Source of the DNA: Macrocystis pyrifera
Lineage: Eukaryota; Sar; Phaeophyceae; Laminariales; Laminariaceae
Direction of reading: 5' to 3'
Length of the DNA: 64,000 nt
Assembly (NCBI GenBank): GCA_031763025.1
Contig: JASSKH010000026.1
Coordinates: 8,296,408 to 8,360,407 of the forward strand
Within the stretch, counting starts at the first letter, position 1. Each line of letters begins with the position of its first letter. The position numbers and the translations under genes were made by a program. A model generated the notes under the pieces. The model was given only the letters and a program-made list of their open reading frames with translations. It was not told where the DNA came from and did no database searches. Positions 55,043-64,000 of this stretch are shown in pieces.

Positions 55043-55843
55043 TTGGATCTTCCTTCCGATATGCCCGGCGCTGAGGCTCGCCGGCGCGTATCTGTTCAAC
55101 GCTGCAAGCCCTGTGCCAACCCCCACGATCGTGGCGACATGCCGAAGTATTTGCCGGCGGGGTTGACGCAACACGTGCTCAACAACTTCTCCAAGAAATC
55201 CCCCCCGTACCACGTCACCGAGGACGACGTTTCGACCCCTCTTCAACGACTCGAAGTGGAAAATATTACTGGACATCAATCGGTTAGAGGTCAAGGTGGC
55301 GTCATTGCGGTGATGTACGAGACGCACTGGACAGGACTATCCCGGCCATCCTGGGAACGGGAAATGGACCTTCAGCTTTCTCGCCACGCAATTTTGCGCT
55401 AACGGGCCGGCACCCCGAACCAACACCGCCAAACCAACCGCCTGTACCGCCGAATGAGAGTTGGCGCGGCACAACGGGAGCTTTCTCGGAGTAACGGCGA
55501 GCGGTTTCTGGCACCCGGCTATGGCTGCGTATCGCACGCCGATTGGCTCCGCCGATACAGCAACACTGTACTTCCCAACGCGGCCCACTTTTGGTACAAG
55601 GGCGACGACGGTCTGTGGTGGCTCGGGAAAATCAGCGCAACTACACCAACGGATGGAGTAGATTTGGTTCGATTTTTGGACGACGCGGGACCAATCGAGC
55701 TTCCTCTTTCTCCGGCGCGCCACACGACTTCGACGAGAGCTGTACGAGGTTTTTGGTGTCTGCAAATTCACTTGGCTAGCGCGTTAGCCCGGGGGGTCCA
55801 GCGTAACGTAGATGAATCTCGAGATGCCGCCGTGGATAGCTGA
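55043..55843 (+). pseudogene. Gypsy integrase C-terminus: chromodomain-like then Tudor-like
   Basis: LEVENITGHQSVRGQGGVIA...GLSRPSWERE resembles a chromodomain. After a frame break near 55400 comes FWYKGDDGLWWLGKI, then VDLVRFLDDAGPIELPLS and RGFWCLQIH, a small beta-barrel pattern like Tudor/Agenet domains, ending at the TGA at 55841-55843. The minus-strand relic preserves the same two modules in the same order, so both belong to the element. Chromodomains steer chromovirus integration to histone-marked sites; a Tudor-like tail could add a second chromatin contact (inference). Confidence 0.65.
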
Positions 55844-57556
55844 TTTTCGCTTCTTGACTGCGCTCGATATTTATTTATTTTTTTGTCGTTTTCCGGGACT
55901 TTGGGAGATGTTTTTTTTTTTTTTTTCTGCTCGATGTGTTTTGTAGTAATAACTGAACTAGGTTTACCGCGAGTGGGTTTTATCCAGGCTAATCGAGACT
56001 TCAAGCCTACGAAAAGCAGTATTTCATCAATTTCTTTAGAAGAGTACTCGGGATCCGGTTTCTCTCACCAACGAAGCACTCCTGGCCTATGGTTGGCTGC
56101 GCACCGGTCTAGTTTTATTTAACGATGCGCGCGATACTCCTCGCTGGCCTTTTATCACCTCGCTAGCCGGGCACTCTTGTCCATTCAGTAAGCGGTCATT
56201 TTTCCTACCACGTTTATGACCAGGTTCCCGTCGAGATCTTGTGATGAAAGGTGTTGCTTTTAGTTAATTCAGTCAATTAAACAGAAATGCTCTTATGATT
56301 ATTCAGTCTCTTTCCGCCTCCTTCTCCGTTCTCAAGCACAACCGAATCTTCACACAGAAACAACCCTTGCCTTATCTCCGCGCTCTTCGCAATCCTCACT
56401 GTTCTGCTGTACTGCCTGTCTTGCGCCAACCTCTGCCCGTGAATACTCCTCTGTCGGATCTATCCTCAATGCTGATAGACGATGCTGCTGACGAGAAAGA
56501 CGGACCCAAACTCAGTTCTGACTAGGGGGGGGCGAGGTACCCAACTCTCTCAGCAAGCTGTGCTGTTTATCCTAACTAATTACTTGTATCGATTGACCAA
56601 TCATCCCCCGGTCAAACCCCCATTGGACAAGAAGATGTCCTCATCCAACTGCGTTTTAAACTGTCGTAAGCTGCCAATTCAATCCGGATCCTACCATCGA
56701 CCAAGTACTGTATGAATCATGTATGAATTGTACTTCCGTTCTTCATTATTTCTTACAATGAACCTATTCCATTTAAATATACTATGAACTCGCATTCCCA
56801 TGTTCTTTCCTGATCGTCGACACAACCGTCGACACAATTCCGTATTCGTGCCCCGAATTATTAAATTCCTGTCTTTCTGATCTAATTGGCGCATATGTCT
56901 AAGATTCCGATCTTATCCCAATATATTTTGCTCATATGATGACGACCACGACCGGATAATATGATCTGCTTTTTCTTGGGGCCACTTGATCATGCCGCCT
57001 CCTATGATTGGCGACCTTTCCGATTTTCCACCCAATTGATAACCCGGCGTATTAACTTCTTACAACAGTTTCTGTTTTTTTTTTTTTTTTTTGGGCTGGG
57101 TTGGGGATGTGTTTTTGCGTATTTTGTCCTGCCTACCCCCCCCGCTCAGTGTCGGGACTGGTCTGGGTAATCGGCCGCTCATTTGCGGCCTAGGACGCGT
57201 TTTCAGAGTTGTGGGCTGGGTTTATAGGTGGTTCTTGCCGTCTTCCGCGTTGTTTTTATTTTCGTTTCCGTATTCACTTTTCGCTTTTCCATGCATCTTC
57301 CTCGCCTCCCCCCCCCGTGCGGGCGGCATGGCGATGGCTTTCATTGACGATTTTTTCCTGCCCAGGTCTTCCCTTCTTTTTTGTACGTATTTCGCCGACT
57401 TCGTTGCCTCGCCGTTCAGAGGTGTGTTAAGATCAAGGTTGCGGGACACTTTGTATCCCTGGACAGGTCTGCCTTTTACGCCGGTACTCGTTGGTACTCA
57501 CGTGTAATATATTAGTCTAACTACGTATACTACTATTATTTATTAGGTATTCATAT
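55844..57556. other. Intergenic, no supported gene
   Basis: A/T-rich with poly(T) at 55910-55926 and 57077-57092. Several short frames occur but none has a motif. No LTR partner for the Gypsy relic was found here. Confidence 0.55.
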
Positions 57557-57621
57557 AATTGTAGGGCAGGGCAAGGGTTGCCCTGCTGTTCCCTAGGTGT
57601 TACCATATAATAAAAGGTTGG
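57557..57621. repeat. ~65-bp dispersed hairpin repeat, copy 2
   Basis: Matches 46391-46457. Here AGGGCAGGGCAAGGGTTGCC forms an almost perfect short hairpin (GGGCA/TGCCC). Sequence beyond TAAAA-GGTTGG differs between copies. Confidence 0.75.
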
Positions 57622-58702
57622 GCCGCACTCTCATGGTCTTACCTGATCGCCCATAAGGTTCTAGTCGCAAATATAATGATCGCTTGGTATTCATTTTAAT
57701 GTTTGAACGGTTCTTATGTTTACGCCTAAAGTAGTATTTTTTTGCCAAGTACCAAAACATCCTGATTGGGTGCTCCCATAAGGCTCCCATAAGGTTTGGC
57801 CAATCAGCAGCACTATATACGCGCGCGCGAGATCAATATGCGCGGCGAGATTAGGCTGGCATGCCGCATGCTGCCGCCGTCCTCTGCCTGTGAGCCTGAA
57901 ACAAGGCACGGGTACGATACAAACTCAGATGCTTGCAGCAACTCAAAGGCGAAGAGGCGCTGGGCAAGCTGCTGGTGGTGTAAGTATTCTTCGCAATATG
58001 GGTATTCAGCTGGTGGTGCTGGTGGGGATACAAAACCTCGGCGTGGCGGAATGAAAACCTATAGTCACCAGGGAGCGCTTCCAGATTCCCTGTGCAAGAA
58101 GGCTTGCACGGCAGAGGGGGAGGCTTCTATGTAGCAGGTGCGCGTGTATGCTGTCGTGTTGTGTCACATGCTGCTTGTGCTCCCTGGCGATACGAGTAAG
58201 CTACTACCTACGAGTGTCGCCTGCTGGTGCAGCAGTTTTATACCTGGTACGTAAAAGAGTACGGCACCACAACAAACTGTACCGTACGTACTATTAATTC
58301 TGCTGTTGCTGTATACTCGTGCCTACCTGCTGTGCAAGAACCACAGGAGTCCCTCCAGCAGATCTTTAAGACTGCTTGTGCCATACGGGCTTCACAAGGG
58401 CATCTGTGCTCGTACCTTCTACTACAAAAGCAGCAGTTGCCTGTTTTTTCACGCCTCCCGTATTGACTGCACGTATATACTTGTACCAGTGTGCGCAGGA
58501 GAGGTACTGCACTGCTGATATACCAGGTACTGACTGCTGTAAGAGAATGTTTCCTACGAAAAGGCACCTGTTTGGTGCGTCACAACTTGCACCGCTGCCG
58601 TGTGCCGGTCGCAACCTGCGCAGCAATCCCTCCAGTAGATGACTGTCGCCTGCACCCCACGAGCTCTCTCTACACTTTACCTACCATTACTCAAGGCAGC
58701 AA

Positions 58703-58927
58703 CCGTGGTCTGCTATGTTTTTCTATGGTTGGGAGATGCGTTTTTATGAAGAAAGCCCAGAGGAATTCGAGGCGGTGGAGCAGGCCCTCCGCCACAAGGT
58801 TAGGAGTCAAGACTATGTAGACATGAAAAACGAGCGGGAGTGGCATCGCTTCATTCATACGTACCGAAGGTTATCTTCAACGGTATACGTGAAATTCACG
58901 TTGGGCGCGAGACTTGATCCCATTTAA
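58703..58927 (+). CDS. Small hypothetical ORF, possible terminal exon
   Basis: From an acceptor-like pyrimidine tract and CAAGGCAG at 58702, a frame encodes QPWSAM then FFYGWEMRFYEESPEEFEAV and onward to ...LGARLDPI and TAA (58925-58927). An internal ATG at 58715 could also start it. Composition is that of a normal charged, soluble protein. The same frame resumes after the stop (PCYRVNIRPQRGKDFDWVSP) up to a donor-like GTAAGT at 58999, so the TAA could be a nonsense mutation. I recognise no family. It lies ~130 bp before a Copia LTR. Confidence 0.35.
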   Translation, partial: PWSAMFFYGWEMRFYEESPEEFEAVEQALRHKVRSQDYVDMKNEREWHRFIHTYRRLSSTVYVKFTLGARLDPI

Positions 58928-59053
58928 GTTCGTGGAGTGCCGTGTTACCGAGTGAATATACGGCCGCAACGTGGCAAGGATTTTGACTGGGTTTCCCCTC
59001 AAGTAAGTTGTCACTGTTCCGCACAACACATGACGTTGTCATTGTTGTTTTTG

Positions 59054-59225
59054 TTCGTTTGGATCGTTCCAGCAGCGACGGTTACAAGTTATAGAGGGTT
59101 GCGTATTTCTTCGCAGGCGTTATTATGAATTATGCCGGGTGTTCACGAGGAGAGTTTGAGCACTCCGTTCTCTGCTCCGTTCTCTGCTCCGAGCTACGAG
59201 CTAGGCTCCGCTCTTTCTCCCCCTC
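59054..59225 (+). repeat. 5' LTR, at least the first 172 bp
   Basis: The visible match to 63829-64000 covers this span with only a few differences. The true LTR end is somewhere downstream of 59225 and cannot be set because the partner leaves the window. Confidence 0.8.
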
Positions 59226-59433
59226 CTCTGTCCTCTAATACAACGACTATAAAGCAACTCATCAGACCACGTGGTGGTCAGGGCATCCAGGCTTGGACTC
59301 TACGAACACACTAGTGTCTTGAACGTTTGAGGTCTGGTACAAGAAGCCCACGATACCCTCGAAGGGATCGGCTCAAGAAGAGCACGATTCTCGGAGTGAC
59401 GTTGAAACGCTGCGACGCGAGGTCAAGCTGGCG

Positions 59434-60800
59434 ATGGAGAACAGAGAGGCGTCGATGCTGAACGCCATGAGGGACATGATGGCCGAGTTCATGAGGAACA
59501 ACGGCCGATCGGAGTCCGGCAGCGCTGAGAGTAGCGCTGCTGTAGGGGAGAGCCCACAAGGGGCAGTACCCACTCCTGGAAGAGAGATTGCAGCAGAACA
59601 AGAGACAAATTTGCGTGAGGGCGCCTCGCCAGATTTGGGAGCAACTGGACGCGGAGGAACTGCGTTGCCTGTCGAGGTTGGCCCACCGAGGGGTAAGCCA
59701 GACCAGCATGGGAGGACAGGAGGATGGGGTGCATACCCTGGCGGTGAGTTGGGTGGTAGATTTGACCTGCCTCTATCGCGCCATTTGGCCTTCAAACACA
59801 CTCCTGTGCCATCGTTTAGTGGGCTAAAATCTGAGTTCAACCCCTCGACACGAGACGCTCGGTATTACGCCAAAGGAGATGGTTTCTTGTCTGCTTTCGT
59901 GTCGGATCCACCGCAGTACATTCCCGTAGGGGAATTGGACACAGAAAACTCGATGCTTGTCGCAAGGGGGTTTAGCCGCGAAAGTGTGCACAGACATACA
60001 CTGGCGTGGAGTTTCTTGTCGACGGCCCTCAAGAGCAAGAGCGATAAAAGCATTTTACACCGGTGTACCTCGCCGAGGCAAGCGTGGGACGCTCTCTTTG
60101 CGTGGTACGGCCCTCAGACGACGGGGGCCAAATCAGACCTCTCCCGACGCCTTAACAGTTTTAAGATGGCGCCGGGGAGCAACCCGCTCGAGGAGATGGG
60201 CAGGATCGAGGATCTTTCCGCGGAAATGCGAACAGCAGGAATGTCAGTAGACGACCACATGCTGTGCACCATCTTTATTGACGCTCTGCCTGCCGAATAC
60301 GAAGTGGAGGCTCGGAACCTGGCATCACGTGACAGCATCGGCCGTGATGACATCATCAAGGCTGTTCGAGAACGGCATCACCGACTTTCTGGAAACAGGA
60401 GGAAGGGGTCCAACGCTGGCCACGCAGGCCATGCTATGTACGCCGCCGTCAGCGGCGGTGGCGGTGGTCGCCGGAAAGGTGGAGGAAATGGCAAAGAAAA
60501 AGGTGGACGACGGGGTCACGGACGAGGCGGTAGAGGCACCAACGAGGACGGTGGTGGCTCGGCCGCGGCTGCTGGTGGCAATGGCAGCAACGCCAAAGCC
60601 GCCAGCGGAAGTACTTCAGTGGGCAAGTGTCATAGGTGTGGCAAGAAGGGCCATTGGAGGAGCGAGTGCACGGCGAAGCTATGCAGTCGATGCCAGGGAC
60701 GCGGGCACTCTGCCGATGCCTGTTCCACGTCCACGGATCGATGCAGTCGATGCAACGGGCTGGGGCACGCTGCTGATGTCTGCCCCTCATCGAAAGAAGA
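59434..60800 (+). CDS. Copia gag with three zinc knuckles
   Basis: The frame opens at ATG 59434 (MENREASMLNAMRDMMAEFM, helical), passes a typical Copia gag core (SKSDKSILHRCTSPRQAWDA, MCTIF-like MLCTIFIDALPAEYEVEARN) and a Gly/Arg-rich linker. Then come zinc knuckles CHRCGKKGHWRSEC, CSRCQGRGHSADAC and CSRCNGLGHAADVC. It would coat the element RNA. Three knuckles is more than the usual one or two. Gag itself shows no stop; the frame runs on into integrase sequence. Confidence 0.85.
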
Positions 60801-61640
60801 GCTTTTTTCTGGCGCGAAACTCCCGGCCACGACGTCGTTGTGGGCGGAAGCGTCCCACTGGGCGTGTGACGCCTTGAACCGCACAGCAACAACAGCTAAC
60901 CCGCAGAGCAAGTCGCCGCATGAGATGTGGCATGGTAGCCCCCCCCCGGTAGTACTACTGCCCTTCCTCAAGCCTGGCTACTGCAAGGTGAAGAGGGAAA
61001 ACAAGTCACAGGCGAAAGCACAAGAGTGCTTTTACCTTGGCCCTGCAACAAACAACCCCCGAGACTCAGTACGAGTGCTGACAAAGAAACGTACTGTGCT
61101 ATTAACGCGCAATGTCACCTGGCAACGCGTGTCACCTGCACCACCTGTACCTGCCGAGGCGAATGGCTCCCTGTCTACGGAAAATGGGGGGTCAGAGGCA
61201 GACAACGTGAGCACGTCGGATCGAGGTGGTGGGGGGGTGGTGGATGAGCTGGACGACGGTCTGGCTCACTTGAACGACCTCGACGTGACGTGGGGTTTTG
61301 ACCTGGACGCGTTTATGCGGGAGCGCGCGCAGCAGGCACCTGCCACCGGCGAGGCCGGCGGCGAAACACCCGAGACGATGCGTTCGTCTCAAGGGGGCGC
61401 CATGGACGCCTCCTCGGTCCCGGCAGGGAGGGCCGAAACACCCGGGACGATGGGCTCGCCTCAAGGGGGCGCCGTGGACGCTTCCTCGGTCCCGGCAGGG
61501 AGGGCCGAAACAGCCGAGACGATGGGTTCGTCTCAAGGGGGCGCCGTGGACGCCTCCTCGGTCCCGGCAGGGAGGGCCGAAACAGCCGAGACGATGGGTT
61601 CGTCTCAAGGGGGCGCCGTGGACGCCTCCTCGCTTCCGGC
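60801..61640 (+). pseudogene. Integrase C-terminal remnant fused in frame to gag
   Basis: Directly after the last knuckle the frame reads LPATTSLWAEASHWACDALN, SPHEMWHG and AQECFYLGPATNNPRD, which are the end of a Copia integrase. Protease, the zinc domain and all catalytic integrase residues have been deleted without breaking the frame. The region then enters 72-bp repeats. Confidence 0.82.
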
Positions 61641-61935
61641 ACGTGGGGTTTTGACCTGGACGCGTTTATGCAGGAGCGCGCACAGCAGGCACCTGCCGCC
61701 GGCGAGGCCGGCGGCGAAACACCCGAGACGATGCGTTCGTCTCAAGGGGGCGCCGTGGACGCCTCCTCGGTCCCGGCAGGGAGGGCCGAAACAGCCGAGA
61801 CGATGGGTTCGTCTCAAGGGGGCGCCGTGGACGCCTCCTTGGTCCCGGCAGGGAGGACCGAAACAGCCGAGACGATGGGTTCGTCTCAAGGGGGCGCCGT
61901 GGACGCCTCCTCGGTCCCGGCAGGGCGGGCCGGAA
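61360..61935 (+). repeat. 72-bp (24-residue) repeats, themselves duplicated
   Basis: The unit reads SSQGGAVDASSVPAGRAET with about four copies in 61375-61640 and about three more in 61730-61935. The second block arose with a larger duplication of 61290-61640, seen as the repeat of GTGGGGTTTTGACCTGGACG at 61293 and 61644. The junction is out of frame, so the original frame is lost at 61643 and resumes in a different frame from 61668. Confidence 0.9.
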
Positions 61936-63511
61936 GCGACCCGGACTCAACATCAGCCTCCGACACCGTCCAAGGGAACGGTGAGGATCCCCCCGCGGTC
62001 CCGTCGGGGAGGACCGCACACGAGCTCAGCAGCTGGGGCCGGCTCCCCCCGACAGTACGGGGCCGGACCCGGAGTCAGAGCCAACGCCTGGAGGGTGAAC
62101 CTTCCATGCACCAGGAAAGGATGGGTAAAGGAGCCGCAGACGCGCTGCTTGCGGCAGCGTACGAGTCGTGGACGAAGCCTGGGAGTATGCCGGACCGTAC
62201 GCCCTGGACGACGGAGGACAAAGTGGCTTTGATGGCCGGAGGACCTGCTGTGGAGAACAAAGGGGAGTTGAGCGTGTGCATGCCGAGTGGTTTCCCGGAA
62301 GACGTAGAACCGCCCCCACAGTCCGTAGCAGAAGTAGAGCGTTCTGAATACAAAGCGGCGTGGCACGAGGCCATGAATGTCAGGAAATATCGTCGGCCTA
62401 AACAGATCACTGTATGGTCTAAAGCAGAGCGGACGGCAGTGGGCCGGATTATTGGTAGAGACCGTGGTAGAGTACGGAGTGCAGCAGTGTAGGTCTGACC
62501 CCGTGTTTGTTTCGCATGGTTGTGGACGGCAAGGTAGAAATGAGCATGGCCGTTCATGTAGATGACATCGTGATCGCAGGATCGGATGAGACATGCAAAG
62601 ATTTCCATGCCGCGCTAGCTATGAAATTTCCCAAAAATAACCTCGGCGAACTGACTTGGTACACTGGTTGTGCTTTCAAACGCGACTGGGAACTGGGGAC
62701 ATTAGAGATTACCCAGATGGCGTTCATTGAGAGCATGCTGAATCGTTTTGGTGTTAACTCATCCTCTGATATCCCCGCGACCCCCGGTGTGGAACTAGGT
62801 CCAAGAGAGGAGGGCGAACTTGGAGGAGACTGGCCGTACAGGGAGACTGTAGGCAGCTTGATGTGGCTGTCGACCATGACGAGGCCGGACATTTCGAACG
62901 CTGTACGTGCTGTGGCGCGCCACTCCCACAACCCTACGGAGAGGCACTGGAAGGCAGTTTTGAAGATTATGGCTTACCTCCACGGGACCAGGTTTATGGG
63001 ATTGACTTTTGTACGGGGCTCGGGTTTGGATTTGACTGCGTATAGTGATGCTGATTATGCGGATAAGTCGAACGATAGGCGATCGATATCGGGGACGGTA
63101 ATTACCCTAGGGGGTGCGGCCGTCAGTTGGGCAAGTAGCACGCAGAGGTGTGTTACGTTGTCGACAGCAGAAGCAGAGTATGTCGCCCTGGGTGAAGGGG
63201 TGAAGGAAGCTTTGTTTACGGGCGCGGTGTTGTCGTTTATCTGTCCTGAGCTAAGCGGATCATGCGTCCGGGTTTTCGAGGATAACCAGGGGGGCATAGC
63301 GTTGGCTGAAAACCCTCTTAGTTCTGTTCGGAGTAAGCATATCGACGTGCGTTTTCATTTTGTCAGAGAGCTACTTCGTGCTAAGAAGATCGACATTCAG
63401 TTCGTAGCTTCAGAAGAGCAGCACGCGGATATTTTGACGAAATCCCTGGCTGCGACCCCTTTTAAGTCTCACCGTAGGTTCTTGTTGAATCTGCCTTTGG
63501 AGGGTGAGTAA
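61668..63511 (+). pseudogene. Copia RT remnant and RNase H
   Basis: The 61668-62492 frame ends with the RT entry motif SEYKAAWHEAM, after which about half of RT is deleted. In another frame NRSLYGLKQSGRQWAGLL follows. After a frameshift near 62505 come VHVDDIVIAGS (the YVDD-box position, with His for Tyr) and KNNLGELTWYTGCAF. RNase H is intact: YSDADYADKSNDRRSISG, STAEAEYVALGEG, FEDNQGGIALAENP, SKHIDVRFHFVRELL and QHADILTKSL, stopping at 63511. The first catalytic Asp of RT is missing. Confidence 0.85.
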
Positions 63512-63828
63512 GGGAGTATGAGCATTATTCGATGAGTACGATGTTTGAGTGATGCGAGGAATAATTTGTCAGGTCGCCAACCCTGCGCTACTTTGAGGGG
63601 CATGGGGGAGTAGGGCACCGCTTGGCATTTTATTTCCTGGCCATGGTCATCGTTTGGAATGCGGCCGTTGTTTCAATTGCAATGGTTTGGAGTATATGTG
63701 TTATACAGGGGGTTTTGACCCGGTGGCCGGGTTTCCTCCTGCGGGACTGTCGTTGGCTGTTCTTAGGTCCTAGCAAGTCTTGAATGTCTTGTCCGTCTCG
63801 TCACTGCTGTGAAGAGCCAGGGAGGGAA

Positions 63829-64000
63829 TTCGTTTGGATCGTTCCAACAGCGACGGTTACAAGTTGTAAAGGGTTGCGTATTTCTTCGCAGGCGTTATTA
63901 TGAATTATGCCGTGTGTTCACGAGGAGAGTTTGAGCACTCCGTTCTCTGCTCCGTTCTCTGCTCCGAGCTACGAGTTAGGCTCCGCTCTCTCTCCCCCCT
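63829..64000 (+). repeat. 3' LTR, truncated by the window edge
   Basis: Matches 59054-59225, with changes such as CCAGC to CCAAC and AGCTAGG to AGTTAGG. The polypurine-like GGGAGGGAA sits just before it. Confidence 0.85.

Larger units (their letters stand above)
50960..55843 (+). mobile_element. Ty3/Gypsy chromovirus-like relic, plus strand
   Basis: Order of modules: a pre-RT segment, reverse transcriptase (51300-52060), RNase H (52150-52620), a repeated Pro/Ala-rich spacer (52650-53450), integrase zinc region (53900-54060), integrase core (54160-54700), GPY/F-like (54880-55000), chromodomain-like (55240-55390) and Tudor-like tail (55560-55843). Gag is not recognisable. Numerous stops and frameshifts. 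Same family as 34667-39990. Confidence 0.88.
59054..64000 (+). mobile_element. Internally deleted Copia retrotransposon (3' LTR cut by window end)
   Basis: Direct repeats begin at 59054 and 63829 with TTCGTTTGGATCGTTCCA and stay nearly identical to the window end (172 bp visible). Gag is well preserved, but protease, the integrase core and the first half of RT are missing; RNase H is intact. AGCCAGGGAGGGAATT precedes the 3' LTR as the likely polypurine tract. It could still supply RNA to be packaged by a relative, but cannot act alone. Confidence 0.88.

Noticed and set aside
51306..55843. A functional Ty3 retrotransposon
   Set aside because: Several stops and frameshifts interrupt RT, RNase H and integrase, and no LTR pair was found.
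61192..62019. Minus-strand frames rich in RRTHRLGCFGPPCRD-type repeats
   Set aside because: Opposite-strand reading of the 72-bp Copia repeats.

Overview
The window looks like nuclear DNA from a eukaryote with large, intron-rich, transposon-rich intergenic space. Base composition is balanced, there are many CAG/GTT/TAG microsatellites and poly(A/T) runs, introns are GT-AG and kilobase-sized, and the repeats are LTR retrotransposons, a LINE, a SINE and MITEs. A heterokont alga (for example a brown alga) would fit this style, but the sequence alone does not prove it. There is no bacterial gene organisation, operon, CRISPR array or complete rRNA/tRNA gene.

The one host gene I can support end to end is mitochondrial-type ribosomal protein uL11 (plus strand, 5338-12945). 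It has four exons, one of them a 36-nt microexon (11786-11821). The three introns carry a SINE, a MITE, hairpins and local duplications.

Left to right: 1-2000 is non-coding with a three-unit tandem repeat. 1985-2990 is a partial inverted copy of a non-coding terminal-direct-repeat element, called E1 here. 3040-5010 is a diverged satellite-like stretch full of TAACATTATGTTA-type palindromes. 5338-12945 is the uL11 gene. 12950-16900 holds 3'-flank duplications, four of six copies of a ~110-bp MITE, and an LTR-like direct duplication. 16941-27345 is a nested stack: an E1 element whose left repeat was hit by an 80-bp near-palindromic element, a truncated LINE, and a full-length but broken Copia retrotransposon (18501-25380) with 428-bp LTRs and a CTCTC target duplication. 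27600-29840 is a ~215-bp-period tandem array invaded by a 421-bp TIR element. 29900-34640 is repeats and E1-like internal sequence. 34667-39990 is a minus-strand Ty3/Gypsy relic lacking reverse transcriptase. 39900-50800 is repeats, ORF relics and a second SINE copy with target duplications. 50960-55843 is a plus-strand Ty3/Gypsy relic of the same family with RT, RNase H, integrase, chromodomain and a Tudor-like tail. 56000-58930 is mostly featureless, with one small ORF. 59054-64000 is an internally deleted Copia element whose 3' LTR runs off the window.

No metabolic pathway or gene system is visible. The biology here is the transposon ecology and how one essential organelle-ribosome gene keeps its reading frame across repeat-filled introns. 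All retroelement coding regions seen carry stops, frameshifts or deletions, so none appears able to move by itself.
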